Shown piece after piece: positions 51,133-62,288 of a stretch of DNA of 64,000 nucleotides. The translations under genes and the position numbers were made by a program. The notes under the pieces were generated by a model, which was not told where the DNA came from, did no database searches, and worked only from the letters and a program-made list of their open reading frames with translations. Source of the DNA: Paramecium tetraurelia (Eukaryota; Ciliophora; Oligohymenophorea; Peniculida; Parameciidae); the NCBI RefSeq assembly GCF_000165425.1, contig NW_001799177.1:434001-498000 (forward strand), in the 5' to 3' direction. How positions within the stretch are numbered: position 1 is the first letter of the stretch; the number at the start of each line of letters is the position of its first letter.

Positions 51133-53067
51133 ATGTTGGACTCTGTATCAACTTAATTGAAAACTGAAACAGATTCTGTAAAGGACAACCCTCCAAGCAA
51201 GTTTAAGCAAAACTTCATGCAAAATAATTAAAGATTTTTAAATACTAAAAAGTTAACATACTCCAACAAAAAAATAGCGATTTCCAATTAGAAAGATGCT
51301 TGGAAATAAATGTTTGGCAATTTTTTACACGATATTAATCTTAAATAGAAGAAGGATCATACCTCTAAGGAAGCCAAAGAGGTAATTATTGCTAATCTTA
51401 AGTTTAGCATCTTTAAGATCCTCTTGTGAACGAAGTGCCAATATTCCTCCCATGTTCAAATAAGCAGTTTAAACTCTAGTTCTATAAGTATTTAGAAGGG
51501 GAACAATCGATTAATGAATTATTGAAGGCCATAAGATTTCCACGCTTAGAAGCAGTAAGTAATATTTTTATTTTGTTAGATATAATTGGATGATTAAAAA
51601 AAATAAAGAAGAAAACTATCCATTGTTTAAAAAATTAAGAAAATGAAAGCAAATGAGTTGTCTAAAACAACTGATAAGGCCCCATAATTAGACGTTGGAG
51701 GTTCAACAAAACAATTGAAAGCCCAACAATTAAGATTGATTGATCAGCGAAGATTTACAGAGGCTGGGAAATTGATGGAATTATATCAAATTAAAATTAA
51801 TAATAAGGTTCAAGTTTTAAGGGATTTTATTTAGTAAAGAGTATTATTTATTTATTATTACAGATTAAATTGAGACAATAATTAAATAAAGAATAAAGGG
51901 AAGAGGAAATTAGAAATATTCATTTCATTAAGACATTTTTTGATATCACTAATGATTACAATTAACATATCTTGGATCAATAAGAAGAATTGCAGGATGA
52001 TGCTTAATATTATAAAAAATTAGTACCATGCCAAAAGAAATTAAAGTAACTGTTGGTCAATTACGATAATGTACAACCAATCATCAGACATTAAGAAAAG
52101 CATTTTGATAGATTTGATTATCCTTCCTTAGGCATGTTAAAAAATTAAATGAATTAATACTCCAAAGATTATTTAGTTGAACTAGAATAGCAGAAACAAA
52201 TTCAATTTAAAACTGCATTAAATTAGGTTCGGAAACTATTAGAATAGCAGAATATTAAATTTTAATCAGAATTGAGAAAATCTAAAATTAAAAGTAATCA
52301 AAATTCAAAATCCCAATCTCCTCTAAATCTACATAATTAAGATAGTTAAAATCTTATAAATTCATTAAGTGATTGTCCACTTGATGTTATTGTTACAAGT
52401 CCAAAAAGGAATATTAATTCATATAAATCCTACTCTTAATTGAAAAGTTCTATTGCAGATCCAATAAAGAGGAAGGATTACGTTATTACAAAAAAACCTT
52501 TTTATCTTTTTACTAAGTAAGCAGATGGAGATAAAAATTCAAAAAATACCAAGGGATTAATTACAAATTTCGATGTTAAATTATACGACTACATCCACAA
52601 TCGGAATATTTACACATTAAACAAACAGTACTAAATTTATTGATTCTAGAGTTTAATAAAACACTTAAAAATTTCACACCTTAATAGAAAGTTAATAGGA
52701 GTAATAGTTAAATGAACAACTTGATACTTAACTTAATCAATTAAGAAAAAAAAGACTAAAATTACGTTAGCATGGGTCATTAGAGGCTTAGAGAAGAATA
52801 AAAACTGAAAAATAACAGGATGAAATTTCGGATGATCAATCACTATAATCAATTTATGAAGTCAATTTGGATGTGTATTATGATCAATCAAATTAATTGA
52901 GTAAGAAACTAAGAGAAAAGGGCGATATTGGATTTGCAAAAAGAATCAAGTAACTCATTAGGTTAGAGGAAGTCAATACGTATTAATAATTTGATTATGC
53001 ATTTAGATAATGCTTAAGAACTAATATACAAAAATTGAATAAGTCCTAAAGTTCTCTCAACAAATGA
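51133..53067 (+). CDS. Charged, helical protein of unknown function (612 aa)
   Basis: ATG 51133, TGA 53065-53067. Introns: 51382-51407 (26 nt), 51555-51579 (25 nt), 51841-51863 (23 nt), 52628-52649 (22 nt). All are needed. Long helical stretches with Lys/Gln/Glu; a Ser/Asn-rich middle; a C-terminal helix (GFAKRIKQLIRLEEV). No catalytic or membrane motif. It is divergent from the CNB gene with only 27 bp between start codons. Confidence 0.82.
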
Positions 53068-53141
53068 ATACATTTAATATCTCCATTTATTTAATTGTAA
53101 GTTAGCTAAATAATATAAATTTTTAAATTATTTATATACCT

Positions 53142-53779
53142 ATGAAAAGTAAAGACATGGATGCTCCTCCACTTAGTGAAGATGAATTAAATGAAATTTA
53201 CAATTGGGTTGATACTGTACCATTATCCAGACCCAAAAAACACATAGGAAGAGATTTTGCAGATGGAGTTTTAATTGCGGAAATTATTTAACACTATGTC
53301 CCTTCCATAATTGATATTCACAACTATAGTTTAGCTCATTCTGTTTAATAAAAGTAATATAATTGGAACACTTTGAATGCCAAGGTACTATACATCCTGA
53401 TTTATAGGTGTTTAGAAAGATGGGATTCTAAATTACCTAGAAAGATATTGATGCAGTCATTTAAGTAATCCCTGAAGCAATAGAGCGAATCTTAAAAGTG
53501 ATCCAAGTGAAATTAGATATGTTTTTGGAACACTCAGAACAAAATTAAGTGTAAAAATAAGAAAAGCCAAATGAAATTTCAAAAAATTAAAATTAAGTTA
53601 ACCATTCAAAACCAGTTGTCAACAATAAATAAAATGATAAAGATTTAGTTATTTAAGATTAAAAGGAAACAATAGAAATACTTGAACTTAAAATATAGAA
53701 ATTAGAATAATTAGTGAAATTAAAAGACAGTAAAATATAATAGTTAACTTAAAAACTATAATAAGCAGGAATAAAATGA
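53142..53779 (+). CDS. SPEF1: SPEF1/CLAMP-like calponin-homology protein (204 aa)
   Basis: ATG 53142, TGA 53777-53779, one 23-nt intron at 53385-53407. Residues about 10-110 form the CH domain typical of sperm flagellar protein 1: NWVDTVPLSRPKKHIGRDF, ADGVLIAEII, HYVPSIIDIHNYSLAHSV, NWNTLNAK, VFRKMGF. The tail is a short coiled coil, as in SPEF1. This family binds and bundles microtubules and marks the central pair and planar cell polarity structures; in ciliates a role in cilia or cortical microtubules is expected. Length is a little short but complete. Confidence 0.88.
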
Positions 53780-53795
53780 TATAGTTACTCATATA

Positions 53796-54470
53796 TCATC
53801 CACATAAATTTTAGAAATAATTTTTCTCTGTGTCACTTTTACTACTATCTGTCTCACTTTTTTAAAGACCATTTTCTTAATCAATAATTTATTACTAATT
53901 TCTTTTTATATTGTTTTGTAGTTCTTCTTCATCTGGAGTTAGATCCTAAGGCTGATTTTACATTTTCTGAAAAATTGACATCCTTTATTTTTTTATTGGT
54001 TCTTGTTATTCTGAATTTTTTGTAATTAATGGAGAACTTTAAGGAGTTGTATTAGGTGTTCGCCTTTATTTTATTGAATTCATTTCTATACTCATTTTTT
54101 GGAGTATTCCATTACATTTATCATCTTCCTAATTGGATTGATCAACATTTGAGGTAGTATTGAATGTCATGGTGCTGGATTTATTTGGTCGCCTCTTGGG
54201 TTTTTGATAAAAATGTTCTAATTTTTCTAAAGGATCTGTTTTCATCTTTAGACCCAATTATTTGAGATAAGAAACAATAATTTGCTCCTTTTTTATCCAT
54301 TCATTTTCAGGATGCTAATTACTCATTATTACCATTTCGAAAGAATCATCATTCTGTTGATTTGAAGTATATAGATTTTATCCATCATTATAGTTTGAAT
54401 TCTCTTAATGAACCTCTTTTTCAGCCATAATTGCGTTTTCTGACGAATTAATTGTTGTTTCACATGACAT
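53796..54470 (-). CDS. Polar, disordered protein (224 aa)
   Basis: Single exon, ATG 54470-54468 to TGA 53798-53796. Starts MSCETTINSSENAIMAEKE. One ordered-looking stretch (NEWIKKEQIIVSYLKQLGLK), then Arg/Lys/Thr/Pro-rich sequence with possible phosphosites (QRRTPNTTPQSSP) and an acidic tail. Converges on the SPEF1-like gene with 16 bp between stops. No family recognised. Confidence 0.75.
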
Positions 54471-54837
54471 ATATTAACCTATATTCATACAATGTAAAAA
54501 CTCTTGAATGATGAATGAATTTTAATATATTTATTAATATCAATAAACCTTACACAAACAATGCTGAAAATTACTGCAAAATTCAGAGCTTTAGTGATTG
54601 AGATGCAAATTCAACTTGAGTGAAAATAATATTGGATTTAAACACTAATTTTATATATATGATGTCTCCTAAAAGTAAGAGATTTGCCGTAACCGAGACT
54701 CAACCTACTTACTAATAATAATTGAGATTGTCAAGAGTGTCAATATTATTATTTTAAAAATTACATTAATTGAAATAATTAAAATTACAAATAATATGGT
54801 AATTTTCGAAGGTTTCAAAGAGATGTATTAGAAAAAC
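54471..54837. other. Intergenic, with a short coding-like plus-strand start
   Basis: A plus-strand ORF begins ATGATG at 54659-54664 (MMSPKSKRFAVTETQPTYQQ). It looks like the start of a real protein for about 26 codons, then degenerates. It remains open to TGA 55022-55024, but there it is antisense to the better gene at 54838-55389. Possibly a lost gene's first exon. Confidence 0.35.
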
Positions 54838-55389
54838 TCATAGGTCATCTGACGGTTCCACTTCCCATCCAGTCGCTCCAAATCTCTCTTATATGGCGAT
54901 AAGGGACTTGACCTTTATTTTTGCATTGTTGGGACTAGGTTAATTAATTGAACTATTAATTGTATATTAAGTCTCAGCTCTTTGCTTTCTTACGAGTTTC
55001 CTTTATGGATAAATAGATCTTTGAAAAGGGAAAATCAGAGTATCGCTCTACTCCTTCTAAGAACAAGCCGATTGAAAGATCTAAGGATTGCCATAATTAA
55101 TATTGTCTAATTGTTTCGAGTATTTTTAGAACACCAATTTAGTTGGCATTTGATTATTGTCATCAGCAATCGAGCTACATCTAGTTTTAATGGTGTCGAA
55201 AAATTTGCTTTTAGAGGGAGAGGGTTTCTTTTCTGATTCCAATTAACTTTTTGCAAAGATTAAGCTTCGTTTTCTCATTTTAATTCGATCTGATTCTTCA
55301 GGCATTTAGTATTTCATCTTGAGCAAGGCCATTCGAGTTGACTTTTTAAGCAGTTCTAAATTGATAGCACAATTAAATCTAAATCCCAT
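54838..55389 (-). CDS. Basic hypothetical protein (183 aa)
   Basis: Single exon, ATG 55389-55387 to TGA 54840-54838. Starts MGFRFNCAINLELLKKST, then Lys/Arg/Ser-rich sequence (EKKPSPSKSKFFDTIKTR), Gln-rich stretches and an end with GATGWEVEPSDDL. Probably disordered and phosphorylated. The plus strand is also open across this gene's 3' part, but the minus reading has better residue balance. No family recognised. Confidence 0.65.
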
Positions 55390-55520
55390 TGTTTTCTAAT
55401 TTGGAGAAACCTTATTGCTTTTCTAATTCATTGTTGAATAATATTTATTTATTTCTTATTGTATTATTATTATAATAAAAATAAAAAACATATTTATGAA
55501 TCAAATTCTAATAAATCTTA

Positions 55521-57152
55521 TCATTTCATTGACACATTCACTTTCCTAAACTTAGTCTTTGCAACCTATTCCTCTGCTATATTGCGCAAAATAGATTTAT
55601 TGTGCAACAATTCCAAATTTGTCATTTTCTCATGAGCACTCTTATTTCTACTCTATTCAATTTATTTCTTTATATCCTCTTAGTTTTATTTATAATTATT
55701 TTTGATATACTATTATAAATTACAATACATACAAGTTATTTTGCTTTTTCTTTTTATGTGTAATTCATAAGTTCTAATTTTTGTTGTAGCAATAACAATT
55801 TTTATTCTTCCTCTTCTGATAACTTCTTTTATTATTTCTGTTGAATTTACAATTACAATTATTGTTTCACTAGATCCATTTTTTCTTTTTCTTTTTATTT
55901 CTTATATTACTATTATTATCTATCTTATTCCTCTTGTTTTTTTAATTACTCCAACATATACTTTCCTTCATTCTCTTCATTTTCCTTTTACTTAGTCAAT
56001 ACCTAATGACTGTAATTACTCATGAACTATTTAATTTTGTCATCCCTCTCCCTCTTTTATTATTCTCTCCTTTCATCATCTTATATCAGTTTCTATAATT
56101 ATTATTATTACAATTTAGTATCATTTTCTTTCTAGAGTTTAAGTTCCTCTTATGCCTTTAATTATTATTTTTGTAATTTACTTTTTGACGTAATTATTCA
56201 TTTTCTTTCAAAATCTACTAAAATTTATCCTTTTATTGTTATCTTTTTTTATTTAATTCTTGGGATTCTCTACTTATTTCAAACTTTAGCTATTAAAGCA
56301 TCTCATCATCTTACAATTTTGATTACTTGTAATTTTCCCTTCTAATCTAATAAATATAAGAATTACTTCTTATGCTTTTCTTATTAAACTTACTCATCCC
56401 TTAACTTTTTTTCTTCTAATTGCTTAAGTTTGATCAATTCTTTCTTCTATTTTTCAAATTACTCAAACTCCTATTTCCTTTATTGATTCAATTGTGTAAA
56501 TTTGGCTTCTTTCATTTCTTCTTCCTTTTTTAACTCTGCCTTCTCTTTTAATTGTTTATCTAAATCATCCTTTAACTTCTATCTCAATTAGAGTTCTCTC
56601 TATTTTCTTTCTTCCTATTCCTTTTAATATAAAGCTGTATCATATTTAATAATCGCTGCCCATTCATCTTATTCATCATCATCCAATTGATAAACAGATT
56701 TCTATTTATTATCAGATGTTAATGAGTCTAACCTTGCAATTTCTATAGGGTTATTCCTTCTCTAAGTATTTTATTGTTCTAGTCCCTAAGTTAGAGCTTT
56801 TGTATTTTATTTAGAGTTATTTTCATTTTTTTGTTTATCATCCATATTTTGTAACTATTGACTATTAGACTGTTATTTTAAGGTTTTTATTATAGCTTCC
56901 TTTTCTATCTATTGCTTCTTGACTGCCTCTTGTATCTCTGCTTTCAAAGCTCTTACACCACTTTCATTAAACGAAGAGTATTTGGAATTATAATCACGCA
57001 CATAGCAAGTAATTAACTTATTTACATTTATTTATTACTTCCTTATCTATTGGCTTTTAACCAAATTCACTTAAGAGTTTATTGAGAATGAAATCAGAAA
57101 TATTGGAAGATTGCTTCTGCTTGTCCTACTTTTTTAATTATCTTGGATACAT
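55521..57152 (-). CDS. Coiled-coil protein (511 aa)
   Basis: ATG 57152-57150, TGA 55523-55521. Introns: 57017-57038 (22 nt), 56342-56366 (25 nt), 56156-56181 (26 nt), 55710-55732 (23 nt). Each fixes a frame change. A short N-terminal domain (SNISDFILNKLLSEFGQKP) precedes a long acidic/basic coil, with a less coiled spot around DDDEQDEWAAIIKYD. The C-terminus is globular (ELLHNKSILRNIAEEQVAK). Likely structural. Confidence 0.85.
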
Positions 57153-57220
57153 GTATATTATTATGTAAATTATTGAAAGAATTTTACGTATAAAACTATG
57201 AAATGTAAATAATACAAAAC

Positions 57221-59162
57221 TCATTACTAAATCATTAAATTTTCGATGAGATTTACAAAATTTCTTTATACACTTTCTAGAACTTTATTCTAATCCACAA
57301 CATAATGTCTTTTTTCATTCTCAATGTTTCTGTGTGTAATCTTCATTAAATTAAATGACTACCAGAATTTTATTCTTCATTTATGTCTTTATATGATATT
57401 TATAGTCCATTAATTTTTTTAATTTTGATTATATGTCCACATAGGTCTTCTTCTTTAATCTGATATCAATTTACTGATCTAAAGGCAATTTATATATTTA
57501 AGGATTCTCAATAGGGTTTTCATCATTCTAACCACTTATCACTCCAAGATCAGACAAAATAAAGGGATTGGTTTTATATTTAATATCATGAAAGATATCT
57601 TAAGGATGTATTTTTTTATTTCTTATAAAATCAAAGCATTTACTTTCTGATTTAACTTTTATATTATTATCATAGATTTATACATGAATGTTTTGGAGTG
57701 TAAATTTCAACTTCAAATTCTTACGTCGATAAAATTTCCTATTAAATTTTTAGTCCGTCCACTTACATTGCAGAAAACATTTTCACATGTGGATTTGATT
57801 CAAAGACTGAGCTTCTTCTGGTAGATGAAACCTTGGATTCATTAATTGTCCTGGGATTGCTCATAGTAGGAGATTCATTCTAGATTTCTTATTATGAAAT
57901 TGACAATATATCTTAAGGAAGGGGCAGATTTAATCTATTCAAAAGTGGAGTATTTATAGTTTCAGCATAATTTCTGGTGAAATTTTTACTTAAGAAGATT
58001 TTGAGAGTATCTGAACTCATTTGACGTAAGGGAGAACTCTCTATCTCATAGTCATAGGTTATGGCTCTTTCATGATAGAATTTAGTCTTGATAAGTTGAA
58101 ATAGTACTTTTTCGATGTCTCCAAGATAATAATAGCAAACTCCCAGTTTCGAATAAACTTCATTTTCATAATCTAAGTCATTATTTAACCATGAATATTG
58201 TAGACATTTCTTAAAGAATTTGATTCCAATCTCATACTATTGCATTTTGATTGAGCAATTCCCAAGTCCAATCAAAGATTTCATTTTATATTTATCCATT
58301 GTTTATTTTGCATAATTGGCCATGATTCTGGTTTAATTATGATAGAAGATGGCCCAATCAAGCTATGATGTTGATTCAAGCATGGAGGCAGAAAAACTAA
58401 GAGTTTCAATTAACGCAATAGGTGATAGAGTTCCTATGGAGAACGTTAAAATTTGTTATGAAAAATCAATTAGCTAATTGAAATAGGATTATTACTTGGG
58501 TTTCTGCTTTGGATTTGATCAGGTCAATCAAATATTTTTGTTACTTGTAAAGGTAAAATAGATAATTTTTTAATCCGATATTGGATATATTCAATATTTT
58601 AAAATAGATAACTTATTGCTTGACTTGAGGATCGAATTTCATTCTTCTTTTCACTTCTTAAGAATCAATATTCTCTTGAGTAACAATTAATTATTTCTAT
58701 TGGGATCTGCTCCCCTATTGAAAGAGTCTGTTTTATAAGGCTGGGATGGCGTTTCTATTGGTTTCTTAAGGAGACTAGTCTTATCTGTTATCTAGACTAA
58801 ATTGAGAGTCTACTCTCCTTATCAGATCGTTTTTGTTTGAATGAAAGGTCGATCTCACTTTAATTTGACCTCTGAAAGCCGAGCTTGAACCTGAGTCATA
58901 TTCTGCTTCATTCATTCTATGAGTAAAATATCCAGTGCGTTGTGATGTGTTACAGGTTGTTCCACTTTGTAGTCTCGATTATTGGGATAGTGACTATTGG
59001 GATTTTTGCGATTGTTTTATGAGGACATTCTTTAATCTATCCGAGATTATTCAGCAATTCATACTTTTAAGAGTCTGCTAATTTGAATTAGACTGCACTC
59101 CTGAGACGTTTTTCTGAACTATCATTGGTTTTTAATTTTAGAGCAGACGAAATTGGTCTCAT
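57221..59162 (-). CDS. TPR-like protein with disordered N-terminus (about 608 aa), one-base frame slip
   Basis: ATG 59162-59160, TGA 57223-57221. Introns: 59037-59064 (28 nt), 58507-58544 (38 nt), 57739-57766 (28 nt), 57341-57362 (22 nt). N-terminal part is Ser/Arg/Gln-rich. From about residue 240 helical pairs resemble TPR repeats (DWAIFYHNQTRIMANYAKQ; LIGLGNCSIKMQQYEIGIKF; LGVCYYYLGDIEKVL). The C-terminal part is Lys-rich with IDIRLKKKTYVDI. Near the T4 run at 58648-58651 the frame needs one extra base; no standard intron fits there. Alternatively two adjacent genes are merged here. Confidence 0.62.
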
Positions 59163-59211
59163 CCCTTTTATTATATTATATTATTAGGTCAATTATTTAT
59201 TATTCGTGATT

Positions 59212-59923
59212 ATGATTTCCAAGAGAGCTTTAAATAAAGGGCCTCAAAGTTTCAAAGTGCACATAAGAAGATTGCCTCCACTTTTAAGAGAAGAAGAATT
59301 CTATGCAACTATCTAAGAATATTTGAATGACATTGTGATGAAATATTATGTGAAAGGCAAATTGAAGTAACAATTCCATCCATTATAAGAGAGTAAGAAA
59401 AAATAGATTCGAGGTGCTATTTATTTTTCAACTGTGATGCTGCCATGAGTCGATTCATCCAAGGATACAAGAAGGTATTCTGCGATGAAAAAGGCATCTA
59501 TTATTAACCAGACATAGGAAAGGCTTTGCTTCAGAATCAATAGGATCATCTGAGAAATAAACCCAAACCATTGGAAGGCGAATATTAGAAAACAGAACTC
59601 TACAAGAGATTTTTGAAGTTTTTAGAGGAGGAATAACTCTAATAATAAGAAATGGAAAACGCATAGACTCAATAATTAAAGGAAGAGCCAATTAATCCAG
59701 AAGATAAACCAAAGAAATTTGAGAAAGTTAAAACTCATATCATTATGGAATTAGAGAAAGAATACTAGAAAAAGAAGGAATTGAAGACTTAAATAGACAA
59801 TTTGACAACCACAAAAAACATCATCAAATTAAAATGCGAAGAGGATGGGAGAATCATTGAAAGAACGTTTGTAATTAAATAGATTATTAATTATAGATTT
59901 TCGTACCTAAGGCAAAAAATTGA
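59212..59923 (+). CDS. UPF3: UPF3-like nonsense-mediated-decay factor (220 aa)
   Basis: ATG 59212, TGA 59921-59923. Introns: 59367-59389 (23 nt) and 59871-59896 (26 nt). The N-terminus matches the Smg4/UPF3 RNP-like domain: KVHIRRLPPLLREEEFYATI, then CYLFFNCDAAMSRFIQGY and VFCDEKG. UPF3 bridges exon-junction complexes to UPF2/UPF1 in nonsense-mediated decay. In Paramecium this pathway removes transcripts that retain introns with a premature UGA, which fits the intron-rich genes around it. The C-terminal part is Lys/Glu-rich and ends IIERTFIFVPKAKN. Starts 49 bp from the divergent TPR-like gene. Confidence 0.78.
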
Positions 59924-59995
59924 ATGTGAATTAAATTAACAATCAAATATTAGTAAATAATTGAATGATCATTATATAAAACAAAGTCATATTAA

Positions 59996-61534
59996 TCATT
60001 CATTTCTTTCTTAGATAACCATCAATCCATTTTAATTTTACTATTTGTATTCCCCCTTTTTTAAGACTTAATTTTCTGGATTATTAGGCTTCTCTTATTC
60101 TGCAAACTTTTCTAATGCTTACTCGTTCAAATCCTCTCTACACATCGGGCAAGTCTCATGCTTCTTCTCCACCATCCATTAATGCAAACAATCGGCATGG
60201 AATACATGAACACAAGGAGTTACTCTACAAATTGCCCCTTCATCATATTCTATTAAGCAAACAGTGCAAGCTTCAAATTGCTTAGGGTCTATCCTCCTCT
60301 CCTTAATCTTTGGATGATGACTTAAATTCTTCCATAGAATCTTCCTCATATAATGATCAAGCTATTATGAATTTATGCCATTCTTTTATCCTCTCCTTTG
60401 TTATTATGATAATTATTATTAATTTAACTGAATCTCATTTTAAACTCTATTCCTCTGTCTATATCTTATTAATGTAACTATAATCCAAGTAAGCACTAAG
60501 ACCACAGCTAGAGAAACTAAGAAGTAAATCAGCATTAAGTTTGTATTCAACGATGAATCATCGGGTGGAATACTGATATTAAAATAAAATTGGCAGGTAT
60601 CGGGAGCTACAATTGTTATTAAAAGACGCTCAAACCTAAATAGATTATAACAAAATTATACCTATTTAAATCTGGATTCTTATTCAATTCAGAAAGAGGA
60701 ACATTGGCGTATTTAGATTTTTAATCTGAAGAAAATGAGGTCTTATAATTATTTATATTTGGAGTGGGTACTCCAAATTTAAAGTTTTCATACATGAGAT
60801 ATACAATGATTGAAGAATAATCTGAAATTAGCGTATTTTAAATTCCTACTTCTAATATAATACCTTCTAATTGTATTGTTTATTCAAAGTAAAGATATCC
60901 TGTTCCACTTATTGTGACGTTTTCCAACTTTATATCTTCTGGTATTTTTATTGCCTTTTTGGAACAATCCAAATCGATACTGTCTTAATTGCAATCACAT
61001 GTACCTGAATTACAGAAGCCATTTAAAGGGTAATTGCAATTTTTAGGACATGGAATAGTATCACTCTTCTTTATTCCAATAAAATATTAATAAGTTGTTT
61101 CATTCTCCATTTTTAAATTAGTTATATAAAATTTATCACCTGATCTAAATGAATTAGCTGGTATTATTATGTTGTGATAATTCTTTTTTAGAGAATAACC
61201 ATTAGCATCTATATATGCCGCACTTATTGTTTTGTTTTAGATTGTAGTAAGATTGTTTTTACTTATAGCAAATACCAAGTTGACTTCACCATCTCCAGGA
61301 GCTGTGATATACAACCTTTAATTGAACATAAAATTACTCTACTTAAATATATTTCTAAGTGTCAACAGATGTAACTTAAAAGAACATTGTTCCATTTTCT
61401 ATTTCCTATATCACATCATATAATTGAGAACTTTCCAATTCAAATAATTCTCCATTTTGCAAGTAATCCTAGTTGATATTTATCGTTTATTATCCTAAAG
61501 TAGTTATAAAAAAGTAAAATAAAATGAGAATCAT
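59996..61534 (-). CDS. Single-pass membrane RING-H2 protein with signal peptide (495 aa)
   Basis: ATG 61534-61532, TGA 59998-59996. Introns: 61342-61366 (25 nt) and 60636-60661 (26 nt). Signal peptide MILILFYFFITTLGQQ; a luminal beta-rich region; a small Cys cluster like an EGF module (CPKNCNY, GFCNSGTCDC); a TM helix around residue 350 (LMLIYFLVSLAVVLVLTW); then a cytosolic RING-H2 near residues 420-465: CTVC, CVHVFHADCLHQW, CPMC. This is the layout of transmembrane E3 ubiquitin ligases of endosome or lysosome, with a luminal ligand or cargo domain. All eight zinc ligands are present. Confidence 0.9.
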
Positions 61535-62288
61535 TCCTTTTATTAATAATTTATTATCAATATAATTATGAGTTATTTCAAGTATTTCTAATTGAATTCC
61601 CTATTCCATTTGATCAATCGTCACCATCCTAAAATCCAATAGACCATCCAAACCTATAAAATCAACTCCATCTTACATTTCTATAAATAGTTTTATTGAA
61701 TTTGTCAAATCATAAAAAAAGATGATTAAAAATATTAAGGAATTTTAATTAACTATTAAAATTAATTAATCCAATTACTCAATTATTAATATCTCAATTT
61801 ATTAATTAATCTGATTTCTAAAATTAAAACCCTAGATAAGCTTCCTGAGTTTATTAGGTCTCTATGAAAAGCCCAATACAATTAATCTTACTTAACTCAT
61901 AAGGTTATGATGCCCTTATTGAAAAAAAAGCAGAAAGAATAGTTCAAATCTTACTGAATTTTAGTTAAAATTAGAATATTTTGGAATATAGTTCAACAAT
62001 CAAATTAACATAATTAAAATAACGACAATGGTAAAAAAAAACCGCGAAAAATAATTTAATGAGTAAGTGTTTATTTTATTCCAATTTAAAGAAACTCATA
62101 TTGTTTACTACTCTCCTGTCTGTTAAAATACTTGTGAATCCAAAAAAATTGGATAAATATTTTATTAGATATTTTAGTATAATAATTATATTTCAGTCAT
62201 CAAAATTTACAACTAAGTTTTAGTTAAAAAATTTTGTTAGTATTTAAGATGAGACAGAGCATGGAAATATTAATTAATTTGTTTGTAA
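61535..62288. other. Intergenic stretch with one tiny ORF
   Basis: About 750 bp between divergent genes. An ORF at 61568-61699 (+, 43 aa, starts MSYFKYFQLNSLFHLINRHH) looks mildly coding but has no support. The rest is AT-rich with a few less AT-rich islands (61840-61900). A weak C/D-box-like pair was seen and not accepted. Confidence 0.45.

Noticed and set aside
61280-61400. Frameshift in the RING gene
   Set aside because: A 25-nt intron at 61342-61366 restores the frame, so no lesion is needed.
61950-61965. T-loop-like GTTCAAATC suggesting a tRNA
   Set aside because: Flanking bases do not form the five-pair stem, and no acceptor or anticodon arm is present.
61905-61975. Possible C/D-box snoRNA (ATGATG followed by CTGA)
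   Set aside because: No terminal stem and no second box pair; such short motifs are frequent by chance.
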